Source: Holophagales bacterium (lineage in GTDB: Bacteria; Acidobacteriota; Holophagae; Holophagales; Holophagaceae). Taken from it: a stretch of DNA of 5,540 nt. Positions 1 to 5,540 of the stretch are shown one piece after another. Position 1 is the first letter of the stretch. Each line of letters begins with the position of its first letter. The stretch covers positions 1-5,540 of the forward strand of contig JAITCJ010000159.1 in the NCBI GenBank assembly GCA_031283145.1, given 5' to 3'. Under the pieces are notes generated by a model. That model had not been told where the DNA came from. It saw nothing but the letters and a program-made list of their open reading frames with translations, and did no database searches. Position numbers and translations under genes: made by a program.

Positions 1-1
1 T

Positions 2-153
2 CTTTCAGATGCCCTTGGCACTCCTATGCGTTTTATACTGACAGGCGGAGAAAAGTCTGATTACACACAGGCCGTATTTTTGCTTGAAGGGGAAAAGGCA
101 GACGCGGTATTAGCAGATATCAGTTGGCCGCCATCCTATTATGGCTAAAATAA
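2..153 (+). pseudogene. IS5-family transposase remnant with internal deletion
   Basis: This is the tail of a DDE transposase that starts outside the window. From base 2 it reads LSDALGTPMRFILTGG, then SDYTQAVFLLEGEKADAVLAD, the pattern of IS5-family transposases around the second catalytic aspartate (family members continue LADKGYDS). After LADI (about 120) the homology stops and this frame ends at 146-148. In the next frame, 121-153 reads QLAAILLWLK and a TAA, which resembles the extreme C-terminus of the same family. The stretch that normally lies between, including the last catalytic glutamate, is therefore missing, and the two parts are out of frame. The protein cannot be active. The right end of the insertion sequence probably lies shortly after the stop, perhaps near the CTAG at 168-171, but I cannot define the terminal repeat. 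The family call rests on recalled sequence patterns. Confidence 0.75.
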
Positions 154-211
154 ATGTCGACAGAATCTAGGCTAGGCGGCTCTGCTGGACTAATAATCCC
201 GTGCGGTCTTA
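154..211. other. Junction between two transposase remnants
   Basis: This short stretch lies between the end of the IS5-type remnant and the start of IS630-type homology. It includes CTAG twice (168-171 and 172-175), a sequence often found at IS5-family target duplications. A 20-codon reading frame from the ATG at 154 has no visible ribosome binding site and is probably not a gene. It most likely holds the IS5 right end plus some further debris. Confidence 0.35.
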
Positions 212-416
212 GATAACATTTTTGTCAATTAAGTGGTTGTATAGCGCCTTTCACTTTATGCGCTGAAAGATTGTCCAGAATCAACGTGTCATCTTTTTTC
301 ATTGCGGGCGCAAGACATTCTTTGACATAAATAGTGAAAAATTCGCCGTTTAACGTGCCTTTGTATATCAGCGGAACGGAATTTTGATATGGAACCGCTA
401 TAGAATTGAAATCAGG
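212..416 (-). pseudogene. IS630-family transposase fragment, frameshifted
   Basis: Read on the minus strand, this encodes VPLIYKGTLNGEFFTIYV, then KECLAPAMKKDDTLILDN and LSAHKVKGAIQPL. This is the core of IS630-family (IS630-Tc1-mariner) transposases; the DN before LSAHKV holds the second catalytic aspartate. The frame stops at 225-227 (TGA). One base later in phase the reading continues IDKNVI (212-229), so an extra A near 231 explains the break. The expected C-terminal YSPDLNPIE block with the third acidic residue is absent, as is the N-terminal DNA-binding region. The upstream edge of homology is unclear: the frame stays open to about 416, but clear similarity begins near 385. It is dead, and its former N-terminal side abuts lysS, so the lysS leader is partly built from this debris. 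Confidence 0.75.
399..404 (+). promoter_or_regulatory. Possible -10 box upstream of lysS
   Basis: TATAGA at 399-404 resembles a sigma-70 -10 hexamer and lies 28 bases before the chosen lysS start. No convincing -35 is found at 16-18 bases upstream; TTGATA at 384-389 is too close (9 bases). The same ten bases, TATAGAATTG, occur at 2286-2295 before the membrane-protein gene. This is weak evidence. Confidence 0.2.
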
Positions 417-420
417 TTTT

Positions 421-424
421 GGAG
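421..424 (+). promoter_or_regulatory. Shine-Dalgarno site deciding the lysS start
   Basis: GGAG is followed by 8 bases and then the ATG at 433. An upstream in-frame TTG at 406 lacks a well-spaced GGA-type motif, so the ATG is preferred. Confidence 0.7.
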
Positions 425-432
425 TAGATGTA

Positions 433-1950
433 ATGCAATCTCAACTTAATCAATATAGGGATGCCCGTTTAAATAAACTTGAAAAAATCAAAGAGCTGGG
501 TATTGAAGCATGGCCTTTGAAAGCGCGGCGGACTCATGGAATATCTGGCATAGCCGCCGATTATGGCGATGCGGAAAAATGGACTGCCGAGCGGCTGGAA
601 CAAAATAAGATCGCCGTTTCTGTAATGGGCCGTTTGATTTCATTCAGAGAAATGGGGAAAAGCATTTTTGGGCACATAAGTGAAAACGGGCAAAAGTTGC
701 AAGCCTTTTTTCGCAAAAACGATTTAGATGAAGCTGACACAAAAACCTGGGAACTCCTTAAGTTGCTTGACTTGGGTGATTTTATCAGCGTTGACGGCTC
801 CTTGATGCGAACCAAGACAGGCGAGCTGAGCGTTCGAGTTCGTACAGTACAGTTTTTGAGCAAGGCCCTCTTGCCACTGCCTGAAAAATGGCATGGGTTA
901 CAGGACAAGGAGCAGCGCTATCGCCAGCGCTATTTGGATTTGACCGCTAATCCGGACGTCATGGACACTTTCCAAAAGCGGAGCCGCATCCTTGCCGCGA
1001 TTCGGCGCGAAATGGAATTAATGGGATACCTGGAAGTCGAAACCCCCATGATGCAACCCATTCCCGGCGGCGCGACCGCTCGGCCTTTTATAACCCATCA
1101 CAACGCGTTGGATATTGATCTTTACATGAGAATCGCGCCGGAACTGTATTTAAAGCGGCTTATTGTGGGCGGGTTTGAAAAGGTTTTTGAAATAAACCGA
1201 AGTTTCCGAAACGAAGGCCTGAGCCAGCGCCATAATCCTGAGTTCACCATGCTGGAGTGCTACGCTGCCGGTCAGGACTTGAGAGACATGATGGAAGTTA
1301 CGGAGCGCGTCTTTCGCGCCAGCGCCGTCAGGGTGATGGGTTCAGACACATTGGCCTATGCTGGAAATGAGATCAGCTATGCTGTCCCATTTCGCAGGAT
1401 GACTTTCAAAGACGCCATATCGGTCTATGGAAGTATTGAAAGACTGCGGCTTGACAACCCCGATGAAATTGTGAAACTGGCGCGTGAATGTCATGTTCAG
1501 GACATTGACAAAAAGACGGCGGGCACGCTGCTGGGCGACCTGTTTGAACACCATGCGGAAAAACATCTGATTCAGCCGACCTTTATAGTTGACCACCCCA
1601 TTGAGCTTTCACCGCTTACCAAGGAACTGCCGGATCAGCCCGGCTTTGTGGATCGTTTCGAGCTGTTTGTCGCCGGCATGGAACTGGCGAACGCGTACTC
1701 CGAGTTAAATGACCCAATAGTTCAACTGAAGCGATTCCAGGATCAGTTAGCTGAACGCGAAGCGGGTAATGATGAAGCAATGCTGTTGGATATGGATTTT
1801 GTTATCAGTCTGGAACACGGCTTTCCGCCTTGCGGGGGGCTTGGAATCGGGATTGACCGTCTTGTAATGCTCATGACAGACAATCAGAGCATACGCGACG
1901 TTATACTGTTCCCATTGATGCGTCCGCAAACTCATCAGACAGACTTATAG
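433..1950 (+). CDS. lysS: Lysine--tRNA ligase (class II LysRS)
   Basis: A cytoplasmic enzyme that charges tRNA-Lys with lysine using ATP. From the ATG at 433 it has 505 residues, the usual length for bacterial class II LysRS. In order: an N-terminal helix, an anticodon-binding OB-fold at about residues 62-145 (VMGRLISFREMGKSIFGHI), the conserved RYRQRYLDL (162-170), motif 1 at about 183-207 ending GYLEVETPMM, then GGATARPF, motif 2 at 258-277 (FRNEGLSQRHNPEFTMLECY), the ELANAYSELNDP block, and motif 3 at 468-480 (GGLGIGIDRLVML). No key block is missing and there is no internal stop, so it appears functional. An in-frame TTG at 406 would add nine residues but has no good ribosome binding site. 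Its leader abuts an IS630-type remnant, and no gene precedes it in an operon within the window. A weak terminator-like hairpin follows. Confidence 0.97.
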   Translation: MQSQLNQYRDARLNKLEKIKELGIEAWPLKARRTHGISGIAADYGDAEKWTAERLEQNKIAVSVMGRLISFREMGKSIFGHISENGQKLQAFFRKNDLDEADTKTWELLKLLDLGDFISVDGSLMRTKTGELSVRVRTVQFLSKALLPLPEKWHGLQDKEQRYRQRYLDLTANPDVMDTFQKRSRILAAIRREMELMGYLEVETPMMQPIPGGATARPFITHHNALDIDLYMRIAPELYLKRLIVGGFEKVFEINRSFRNEGLSQRHNPEFTMLECYAAGQDLRDMMEVTERVFRASAVRVMGSDTLAYAGNEISYAVPFRRMTFKDAISVYGSIERLRLDNPDEIVKLARECHVQDIDKKTAGTLLGDLFEHHAEKHLIQPTFIVDHPIELSPLTKELPDQPGFVDRFELFVAGMELANAYSELNDPIVQLKRFQDQLAEREAGNDEAMLLDMDFVISLEHGFPPCGGLGIGIDRLVMLMTDNQSIRDVILFPLMRPQTHQTDL

Positions 1951-1965
1951 TCAACAAACCTGAAG

Positions 1966-1985
1966 ACAGGCTGTCCTGTGTTTTT
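1966..1985 (+). terminator. Weak terminator-like hairpin after lysS
   Basis: ACAGG (1966-1970) pairs with CCTGT (1975-1979) around the loop CTGT, followed by one G and five T (1981-1985). It begins 15 bases after the lysS stop. The five-pair stem is short, so termination may be inefficient. Confidence 0.45.
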
Positions 1986-2037
1986 CAGATTTATTGAGAG
2001 CGCTTTCCCAGAGGTTGCGCTACACAAAATCTTTGTA

Positions 2038-2268
2038 TATAGCCAGTCAACTTTAAAATCATCCTGTTTATCCAAGTGGGAGGCACTTCGTTTCAAGGCT
2101 GCGCTTTCGTTACGCGAGCCGCCGACAGGAATGCGGACAAATCGCCGTTGGATTTGGCGTTGCGAGGCAACGACAGTGACTTTACGGCGATTGACCGCAT
2201 TAAAAGCGGAACGGTAGCGCAGACGAAAGGCACAAGGCAACGTACCGTTTTAAAGTTGTTTCACTATA
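2038..2268. repeat. MITE-like fold-back element, copy 1 (long form)
   Basis: A 231-base non-coding element with imperfect terminal inverted repeats. The left end reads TATAGCCAGTCAACTTTAAA and the right end, read in reverse complement, TATAGTGAAACAACTTTAAA. TA lies immediately outside on both sides (2036-2037 and 2269-2270), compatible with the TA target duplication of the IS630-Tc1-mariner group. Further inward, CTGCGCT (2099-2105) and AGCGCAG (2216-2222) extend the fold-back. The outer parts nearly match the second copy at 2920-3080: by my reading two differences in the first 68 bases and one in the last 61. Relative to that copy it carries about 70 extra bases in the middle, themselves palindromic. 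Short open frames across it on both strands look spurious. Mobilisation by an IS630-type transposase is inference. Confidence 0.8.
2130..2201. repeat. Nested palindrome inside repeat copy 1
   Basis: Left arm 2130-2148 starts AATGCGG and ends AATCGCCGT; right arm 2184-2201 starts ACGGCGATT and ends CCGCATT, giving an inverted repeat with a small internal mismatch. Inside it is a perfect small hairpin, CGTTGC (2158-2163), loop GAG, GCAACG (2167-2172). Nothing like it is present in the second copy. Confidence 0.65.
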
Positions 2269-2285
2269 TAAGTGTCGCGTTTCGG

Positions 2286-2291
2286 TATAGA
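2286..2291 (+). promoter_or_regulatory. Possible -10 box upstream of the NfeD-like gene
   Basis: TATAGA at 2286-2291 lies 21 bases before the chosen start, just outside repeat copy 1. There is no good -35 at normal spacing: TTGTTT at 2256-2261, within the repeat end, is 24 bases away. Transcription could equally read through from lysS. Confidence 0.2.
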
Positions 2292-2303
2292 ATTGGAATG
2301 AGT

Positions 2304-2307
2304 GGGG
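2304..2307 (+). promoter_or_regulatory. Shine-Dalgarno-like site of the NfeD-like gene
   Basis: GGGG is followed by 5 bases and the ATG at 2313. The alternative in-frame ATG at 2298 (five residues earlier) has no clear motif at useful spacing, so 2313 is preferred. The open frame extends back to 2076, but that part lies in the repeat. Confidence 0.45.
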
Positions 2308-2312
2308 TTGCT

Positions 2313-2906
2313 ATGGAATCTTGGTTTGCTTCGCTTTCCGGTACAGACCGCTTTTTCTTAATTTGCGCCACCGCAGGCGCGCTCGGTGTGTTGTTGCGCC
2401 TTATAAGCCAAGTCCTGGGGTTTGCCGGAGGAGCTTTGGACGGTGACGCTAGTGTTGATTTGGGCGATGGCGCGGCAAATGCCGATGCGCATCATTTGAG
2501 CGATGGCTTTAAGATAATCAGTGTCCACGGCCTTGCCGCGTTCTTTATGATGTTTGGCCTGGTAGGGTTTGCCATGAACAGGGAAAATCACGCTCCAGTG
2601 ATAGTTTCCATAATTTCAGGAGTAATAGCGGGCGCAGCCTCGGTTTGGATAATAGCCAAGCTGTTTCAAATGGCAAACAAGCTCCAAAGCGTTGGGAACC
2701 TCGACATTAACAAAGCTGTCGGCTGCCGAGGGCTTGTATATATGCGGATACCAAAGGGCGCGTCGGGGCGCGTGATGCTGAATATAGGCGGCCGCCAGCG
2801 CGAAATAGACGCCGTGCATGTAGGCGGCGAAGAAGTGGCCACCGGAACGCCGATAGAGGTGGTCAGGCTTGACGAAAACCTGGCTGTGGTGGATTTCTCA
2901 CATTAA
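2313..2906 (+). CDS. Membrane protein with C-terminal OB-like domain, NfeD/YuaF-like
   Basis: A 197-residue inner-membrane protein. Hydrophobic segments lie at about residues 13-38, 66-88 and 94-117, with an acidic, Ala/Gly/Asp-rich loop (about 42-62) between the first two. The soluble C-terminal part (about 134-195) begins VGCRGLVYMRIPKGASGRV, passes through GGEEVATGTPIEVV and ends LAVVDF. This Gly-rich small beta domain, built on a 'G..G.v...i...G.v.v...G...a......i..Gt.v.Vv......l.V' pattern, resembles the OB-fold of NfeD and YuaF proteins. Those are membrane proteins often encoded beside a flotillin-type SPFH protein and linked to membrane organisation. No flotillin gene is visible here. 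The gene lies between two copies of a fold-back repeat, 44 bases after one and 13 before the other. The family call comes from architecture and pattern, not a search; a generic OB-fold membrane protein is the alternative. Confidence 0.8.
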   Translation: MESWFASLSGTDRFFLICATAGALGVLLRLISQVLGFAGGALDGDASVDLGDGAANADAHHLSDGFKIISVHGLAAFFMMFGLVGFAMNRENHAPVIVSIISGVIAGAASVWIIAKLFQMANKLQSVGNLDINKAVGCRGLVYMRIPKGASGRVMLNIGGRQREIDAVHVGGEEVATGTPIEVVRLDENLAVVDFSH

Positions 2907-2919
2907 AGGTATAGTCAAT

Positions 2920-3080
2920 TATAGCCAATCAACTTTAAAATCATCCTGTTTATTCAAGTGGGAGGCACTTCGTTTCAAGGCTGCGCTGTAGTGAAGTGAG
3001 CCGCCGACAGGCGGTGAACGGAACGGTAGCGCAGACGAAAGTCACAAGGCAACGTACCGTTTTAAAGTTGTTTCACTATA
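2920..3080. repeat. MITE-like fold-back element, copy 2 (short form)
   Basis: A 161-base copy of the element at 2038-2268, in the same orientation. It opens TATAGCCAATCAACTTTAAA and closes TTTTAAAGTTGTTTCACTATA minus its last base (3060-3079), forming imperfect terminal inverted repeats. The left end is preceded by a similar ten-base run, TATAGTCAAT (2910-2919), a possible partial duplication of the terminus. It begins 14 bases after the stop of the NfeD-like gene. Its stem could end transcription from that gene and slow readthrough from either side; this is inference. It lacks the 70-base palindromic centre of copy 1. Confidence 0.8.
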
Positions 3081-3202
3081 ACCTTAAAAGCAACACGAAC
3101 ATAGATCGTCCGCCTTGCTGCCATGCGAAATACTTGACTTGGCATTGTTGAGCCGGTCGTGAAATCCATGTTTCGCGGACGGCTCTCAAGTTGAGTAATT
3201 GC
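3081..3202. other. Intergenic gap between repeat copy 2 and hsdR
   Basis: No plausible gene is seen here. The stretch separates the plus-strand NfeD-like gene and its trailing repeat from the converging hsdR, and apart from the palindrome at 3150-3185 I see no recognisable element. Confidence 0.5.
3150..3185. terminator. Strong imperfect palindrome beyond the hsdR stop
   Basis: GAGCCGGTCGTGAAA (3150-3164) pairs with TTTCGCGGACGGCTC (3171-3185) around a six-base loop: 15 positions with one mismatch and two G-U pairs. It lies 17 bases beyond the minus-strand hsdR stop. Neither strand has a T-run after it, so it is not a classical intrinsic terminator. It may be a 3' stem-loop that stabilises RNA or contributes to termination, or the scar of another mobile repeat. 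Confidence 0.5.
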
Positions 3203-4507
3203 TTAATTATCCGTATCCATCTCGCACTGAGCGATGACAGTGATGATTGCGTCCTCCATGCCCTCCGGCGGGTATTTGTACTTTTTCAGCAGTTTCTTGA
3301 TCACGCGGCGCATACCGGCGCGGGCGGATTCTTTCTTTTGCCAGTCCACAGTACGATTATTGCGAAGCAATTCGGCAAGTTCACGGGTCATCGCCAAGAG
3401 TTCCTCGTTTTGATAGACGTCCTTTATGGCTTCGGGGCGGGTCAGCGCGTCGTAATACGCCAACTCGTCTTTGGTCAGTCCCATCGCGTCGCCTTTCGCG
3501 TGGGCGTTTGCTATATCTTTCGCCATCTTTATCAGTTCGGCGATGACTTCTTCATTGGAGAGCATGCCATTGAGATAAGCTTTCATAGCGCGGGAGAGCA
3601 TTTCGGAGAACTTCTCGCTCTTAACAATGTTCGTCCGGCGGTAGAGTAATACCTGCTCAGCGAGCAGCTTTTTTAATATCTCAACAGCGATGTTCCGCTC
3701 TTTCATTTTGGATATTTCATCAAGGAACTGCGGATCGAACAGAGAAAAGTCCGTACCCACATCCGAGAACAGATTGATGACGCCATCGCTTTGAATGCTT
3801 GCTTTCAATAATTCATTGACGCGATCATTTATTTCTTTCAGCGACAGAGGCTTGCTTTCGCTCGTTATGCGGGTGAGAAGCGTACGTACTACCTCAAAAT
3901 ATGCCGCCTCGAATCGCTGTTTCGCGGTGAGCAGCGAACGACATAGTGACAATGCCTGCCGGAGAAGCATAGACTCTTTGATGAACAAATCTTTCTTGTC
4001 AAGCGTTTCAGCATATTCCATTGGTGTCTCGGCCGCCCCCAGCCAGTCGTAGTCATTTCTGACAGTGCCGGATTTCGGTTTCTCCGCGCCCGACAGAAAA
4101 TTCACGCCGCCCATGATGACCTTCGCACGTACAAGGTCGTTTTCGGCTGACATAAACGCCGAATAGTCAAAACCATGGAATATGCCGCGGCAAACTTCCA
4201 GCTTTTCAATGAATTTCGGCAGGGCTGTTTTGACAATGTCAGGATCGCCATAGTTGTTTCTGTCGCGTTTAGTGTAGTCATTCATCGCCTTTTTCAATGC
4301 CGATGCGATACCGACATAGTCAACCACCAATCCGCCCTCTTTGTCTTTATAAACGCGGTTGACGCGGGCGATTGCCTGCATAAGGTAATGATCCGACATA
4401 GGCTTATAAACGTACATCGTGGCAAGGGATGGCACATCAAAGCCAGTCAGCCACATATCCACAACTATGGCGATTTTCAGCGGGCTGTCATTGTCCTTGA
4501 TTTTTTT
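3203..4507 (-). CDS. HsdR downstream reading-frame piece (motor lobe 2 end and C-terminal domain)
   Basis: This piece continues the HsdR homology in the frame one base back from the upstream piece. It opens [19 protein letters not shown], carries motif V (DMWLTGFD) and motif VI ([16 protein letters not shown]), and then a long helical region. The last part ([64 protein letters not shown]) matches the C-terminal DUF3387-type domain, which in type I R subunits is linked to assembly with the methylase core. It ends EMDTDN with TAA at 3203-3205. The frame is open up to 4606, but upstream of 4507 it only shadows the other piece. There is no sign of its own promoter or ribosome binding site. Confidence 0.7.
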   Translation of the reverse strand, partial: KKIKDNDSPLKIAIVVDMWLTGFDVPSLATMYVYKPMSDHYLMQAIARVNRVYKDKEGGLVVDYVGIASALKKAMNDYTKRDRNNYGDPDIVKTALPKFIEKLEVCRGIFHGFDYSAFMSAENDLVRAKVIMGGVNFLSGAEKPKSGTVRNDYDWLGAAETPMEYAETLDKKDLFIKESMLLRQALSLCRSLLTAKQRFEAAYFEVVRTLLTRITSESKPLSLKEINDRVNELLKASIQSDGVINLFSDVGTDFSLFDPQFLDEISKMKERNIAVEILKKLLAEQVLLYRRTNIVKSEKFSEMLSRAMKAYLNGMLSNEEVIAELIKMAKDIANAHAKGDAMGLTKDELAYYDALTRPEAIKDVYQNEELLAMTRELAELLRNNRTVDWQKKESARAGMRRVIKKLLKKYKYPPEGMEDAIITVIAQCEMDTDN

Positions 4508-5540
4508 GCCATCTCTTCGCGGCGGCGATTGTCGCCGATAATATCGCGCCATTCTTCGGGGTCTCTGTTGTTCACTGTCATAACAACGCCGACTTTCTCC
4601 GTCCATTCAGGGCGGAGTTCAAGCAGTTTGCGATAAATGTTCATAGCAATGGGGCTGGAGTAGGCTACAATCATCGCCTTGCCTGTCAGTAAATATTGGC
4701 GGTCCTCATAGTGCTTGATAATGTCCTCACAGAGAGTGGTTATTGTCTGCTCCGCGCCGATTATGGATTCTATCCGGCTTAGTTCTTTCTTGCTTTTTTC
4801 GATTGCGTAAGGCTCGGCGTTCCGCGCCATAATGTCGTACTCGGCGTCAATAAGCCGTAAGACGTCTTCGTCCAGGTTCAGATGGATAACGCGGCTTTCG
4901 TATAACACGGGGCGGGTCGCGCCGTCCTGTACAGCTTGTGTTATATCATAGATGTCAATGTAGTCGCCAAATACCTCAACGGTGGAGCGGTCTTTGCTTG
5001 AAATTGGCGTGCCTGTGAACCCTATGTAGGTCGCGTTGGGCAGACTGTCACGAATAATACGAGCCGCGCCGACAACAACTTTTGCCTCTTCTTCTCCTGT
5101 CTCGTTTTTCACAAAGCGGATTTTTTCTTCCAGTCCGTACTGTCCGCGGTGAGCTTCATCCGCCATGACAACGATATTTCGCCGTTCGGAGAGAGGTTCG
5201 GCAAATTCCTCAAACTTCTGCATCGTGGTGAAGATAATACCATTTGCCTGCCTTCCCGCAAGCAGTCCTTTCAGGTGAACGCGGCTTTTGGCTTGCTGAG
5301 GGGTTTGCCGCAGAAACGCCGCGCATTTAACGAATTGGTCGAATAATTGATCATCGAGATCGTTGCGGTCTGTAATGAGCACGATTGTAGGTGAGTTCAG
5401 CGCTTCTTGCAGCAGGTGGGCGAAAAACACCATTGACAGCGACTTTCCGCTGCCCTGCGTGTGCCAGAACACTCCGCCCTTGCCGTCTTTTACGGTGGCT
5501 TGGTAGTGGAAGCGACAGCTTTCCGCACAGCGAAATACTG
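4477..5540 (-). CDS. HsdR upstream reading-frame piece (motor lobe 1)
   Basis: This piece of the broken hsdR carries Walker [14 protein letters not shown] and GFTGTP, i.e. the first RecA-like lobe of the translocase and the beginning of the second ([17 protein letters not shown], then [13 protein letters not shown]). Its frame is open from the right edge, but the first roughly 13 codons in this frame are nonsense; the true homology there (QYFAVRKAV) is in another frame that stops at 5490-5492. A GTG at 5470-5472, within the Walker A region, is the first start codon inside homology, but starting there would be unnatural. At the other end the frame leaves homology at AKK and adds SRTMTAR before TGA at 4477-4479. 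Alone it lacks motifs V and VI, so it could not translocate DNA. Confidence 0.7.
   Translation of the reverse strand, partial: VFRCAESCRFHYQATVKDGKGGVFWHTQGSGKSLSMVFFAHLLQEALNSPTIVLITDRNDLDDQLFDQFVKCAAFLRQTPQQAKSRVHLKGLLAGRQANGIIFTTMQKFEEFAEPLSERRNIVVMADEAHRGQYGLEEKIRFVKNETGEEEAKVVVGAARIIRDSLPNATYIGFTGTPISSKDRSTVEVFGDYIDIYDITQAVQDGATRPVLYESRVIHLNLDEDVLRLIDAEYDIMARNAEPYAIEKSKKELSRIESIIGAEQTITTLCEDIIKHYEDRQYLLTGKAMIVAYSSPIAMNIYRKLLELRPEWTEKVGVVMTVNNRDPEEWRDIIGDNRRREEMAKKSRTMTAR
4501..4507 (-). other. In-phase A AAA AAA slippery run at the hsdR frameshift
   Basis: On the coding (minus) strand the reading is GCA AAA AAA TCA, so the seven A form a heptamer in the X XXY YYZ phase used by -1 ribosomal frameshifting. 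A one-base backward slip gives AKK followed by [14 protein letters not shown], which restores HsdR homology without loss of a residue. An upstream GAAGAGATGG is mildly Shine-Dalgarno-like; no strong downstream stem is evident. A simple contraction from eight A to seven explains the same data. Confidence 0.6.
5490..5515 (-). other. Second hsdR frameshift, upstream of Walker A
   Basis: From base 5540 the minus strand reads [14 protein letters not shown], the conserved lead-in to the HsdR Walker A, then PP and a TAA at 5490-5492. The frame needed downstream reads [20 protein letters not shown]. Restoring one G at about 5499 (AAGCC to AAGGCC) joins them as [13 protein letters not shown]. The exact site of the lost base is uncertain within this range. 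Confidence 0.65.

Larger units (their letters stand above)
3203..5540 (-). pseudogene. hsdR: Type I restriction enzyme R subunit, two frameshifts, 5' end outside window
   Basis: HsdR is the motor and nuclease subunit of type I restriction-modification complexes. It translocates DNA with ATP and cuts it, working with HsdM and HsdS. Reading leftwards from the right end: QYFAVRKAV (5540-5514), Walker A HTQGSGKS (5463-5440), [13 protein letters not shown] (5160-5149), GFTGTP (5022-5005), DMWLTGFD (4459-4436), QAIARVNR (4378-4355), then a helical C-terminal domain resembling DUF3387 and the stop at 3203-3205. All superfamily 2 motor motifs are present. The reading frame changes twice: near 5499 and at the seven-A run 4501-4507. 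Each break is explained by loss of one base. The N-terminal nuclease domain would lie beyond 5540. No hsdM or hsdS is visible. A decayed gene is likeliest; assembly indels or rescue by slippage are alternatives. Confidence 0.85.

Noticed and set aside
322..327. TTGACA as a -35 box for lysS
   Set aside because: No -10-like hexamer occurs 16-18 bases downstream, and the site is inside the transposase coding remnant.
561..908. Minus-strand open frame inside lysS
   Set aside because: It lies antisense to a strongly conserved LysRS region and has no recognisable domain or ribosome binding site; a shadow of lysS. The same applies to 1342-1596 and 1747-1935.
2015..2041. TTGCGC and TATATA as a promoter at the left edge of repeat copy 1
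   Set aside because: The spacing is only 15 bases, the -35 match is poor, and TATATA is explained by the repeat terminus plus the flanking TA.
1978..2217. Plus-strand 79-codon frame in repeat copy 1
   Set aside because: It is almost wholly within the repeat, has an Arg/Trp-rich composition typical of a chance frame, and has no ribosome binding site.
1935..2240. Minus-strand 101-codon frame across the lysS end and repeat copy 1
   Set aside because: Most of it is the fold-back element, and it overlaps the lysS terminator region. Such frames arise from the repeat sequence and show no protein family features.
2076..2312. N-terminal extension of the NfeD-like protein
   Set aside because: The frame stays open upstream but runs through repeat copy 1, has no membrane-protein character, and a better start with a GGGG motif lies at 2313.
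2358..2819. Minus-strand frames opposite the NfeD-like gene
   Set aside because: They are shadows of a membrane-protein gene with clear hydrophobic segments on the plus strand.
3191..3649. Plus-strand frame opposite the hsdR C-terminus
   Set aside because: Antisense to conserved HsdR coding sequence; the same applies to plus-strand frames at 3795-4052, 4175-4636 and 5149-5346.
1..5540. CRISPR array, tRNA or rRNA genes, prophage or a new defence system
   Set aside because: No regularly spaced repeats, cloverleaf or rRNA-like stretch is seen. The only defence gene is a broken, recognisable hsdR.

Overview
The window looks like a stretch of an accessory-rich, partly decaying bacterial chromosome of moderate GC. 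It holds one intact housekeeping gene, one intact small membrane-protein gene, debris of two insertion-sequence transposases, two copies of a short fold-back repeat, and a broken restriction gene that runs off the right end. The host cannot be named from the sequence. A bacterial class II lysyl-tRNA synthetase, clear Shine-Dalgarno motifs and the density of transposase debris fit a bacterium undergoing gene decay, possibly host-associated; that last point is inference.

Region by region: 2-153 (+) is the tail of an IS5-family transposase with an internal deletion. 212-416 (-) is a frameshifted fragment of an IS630-family transposase that runs right up to the next gene. 433-1950 (+) is a full-length lysS, followed by a weak terminator-like hairpin. 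2038-2268 and 2920-3080 are two same-orientation copies of a MITE-like element with terminal inverted repeats beginning TATAG. They bracket a 197-residue membrane protein with an NfeD/YuaF-like architecture at 2313-2906 (+). A strong imperfect palindrome at 3150-3185 lies between the second repeat and the converging hsdR. From 3203 to the right end (-) runs the motor and C-terminal part of a type I restriction enzyme R subunit; its nuclease domain lies beyond the window.

The hsdR is interrupted by two apparent single-base losses. One is in a run of seven A on the coding strand (4501-4507), and one is just upstream of the Walker A motif (about 5499). The first sits exactly in phase as A AAA AAA, so slippage could in principle restore the frame. 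The second has no such obvious rescue, so a pseudogene (or assembly indels) is the simplest reading.

The genes do not form one functional unit: lysS serves translation, the NfeD-like protein probably acts at the membrane, and hsdR belongs to DNA restriction. I found no convincing new system. The most noteworthy signals are the in-phase slippery frameshift in hsdR, the fold-back repeats flanking the membrane-protein gene with a palindromic expansion in one copy, and lysS sitting directly against transposase debris.
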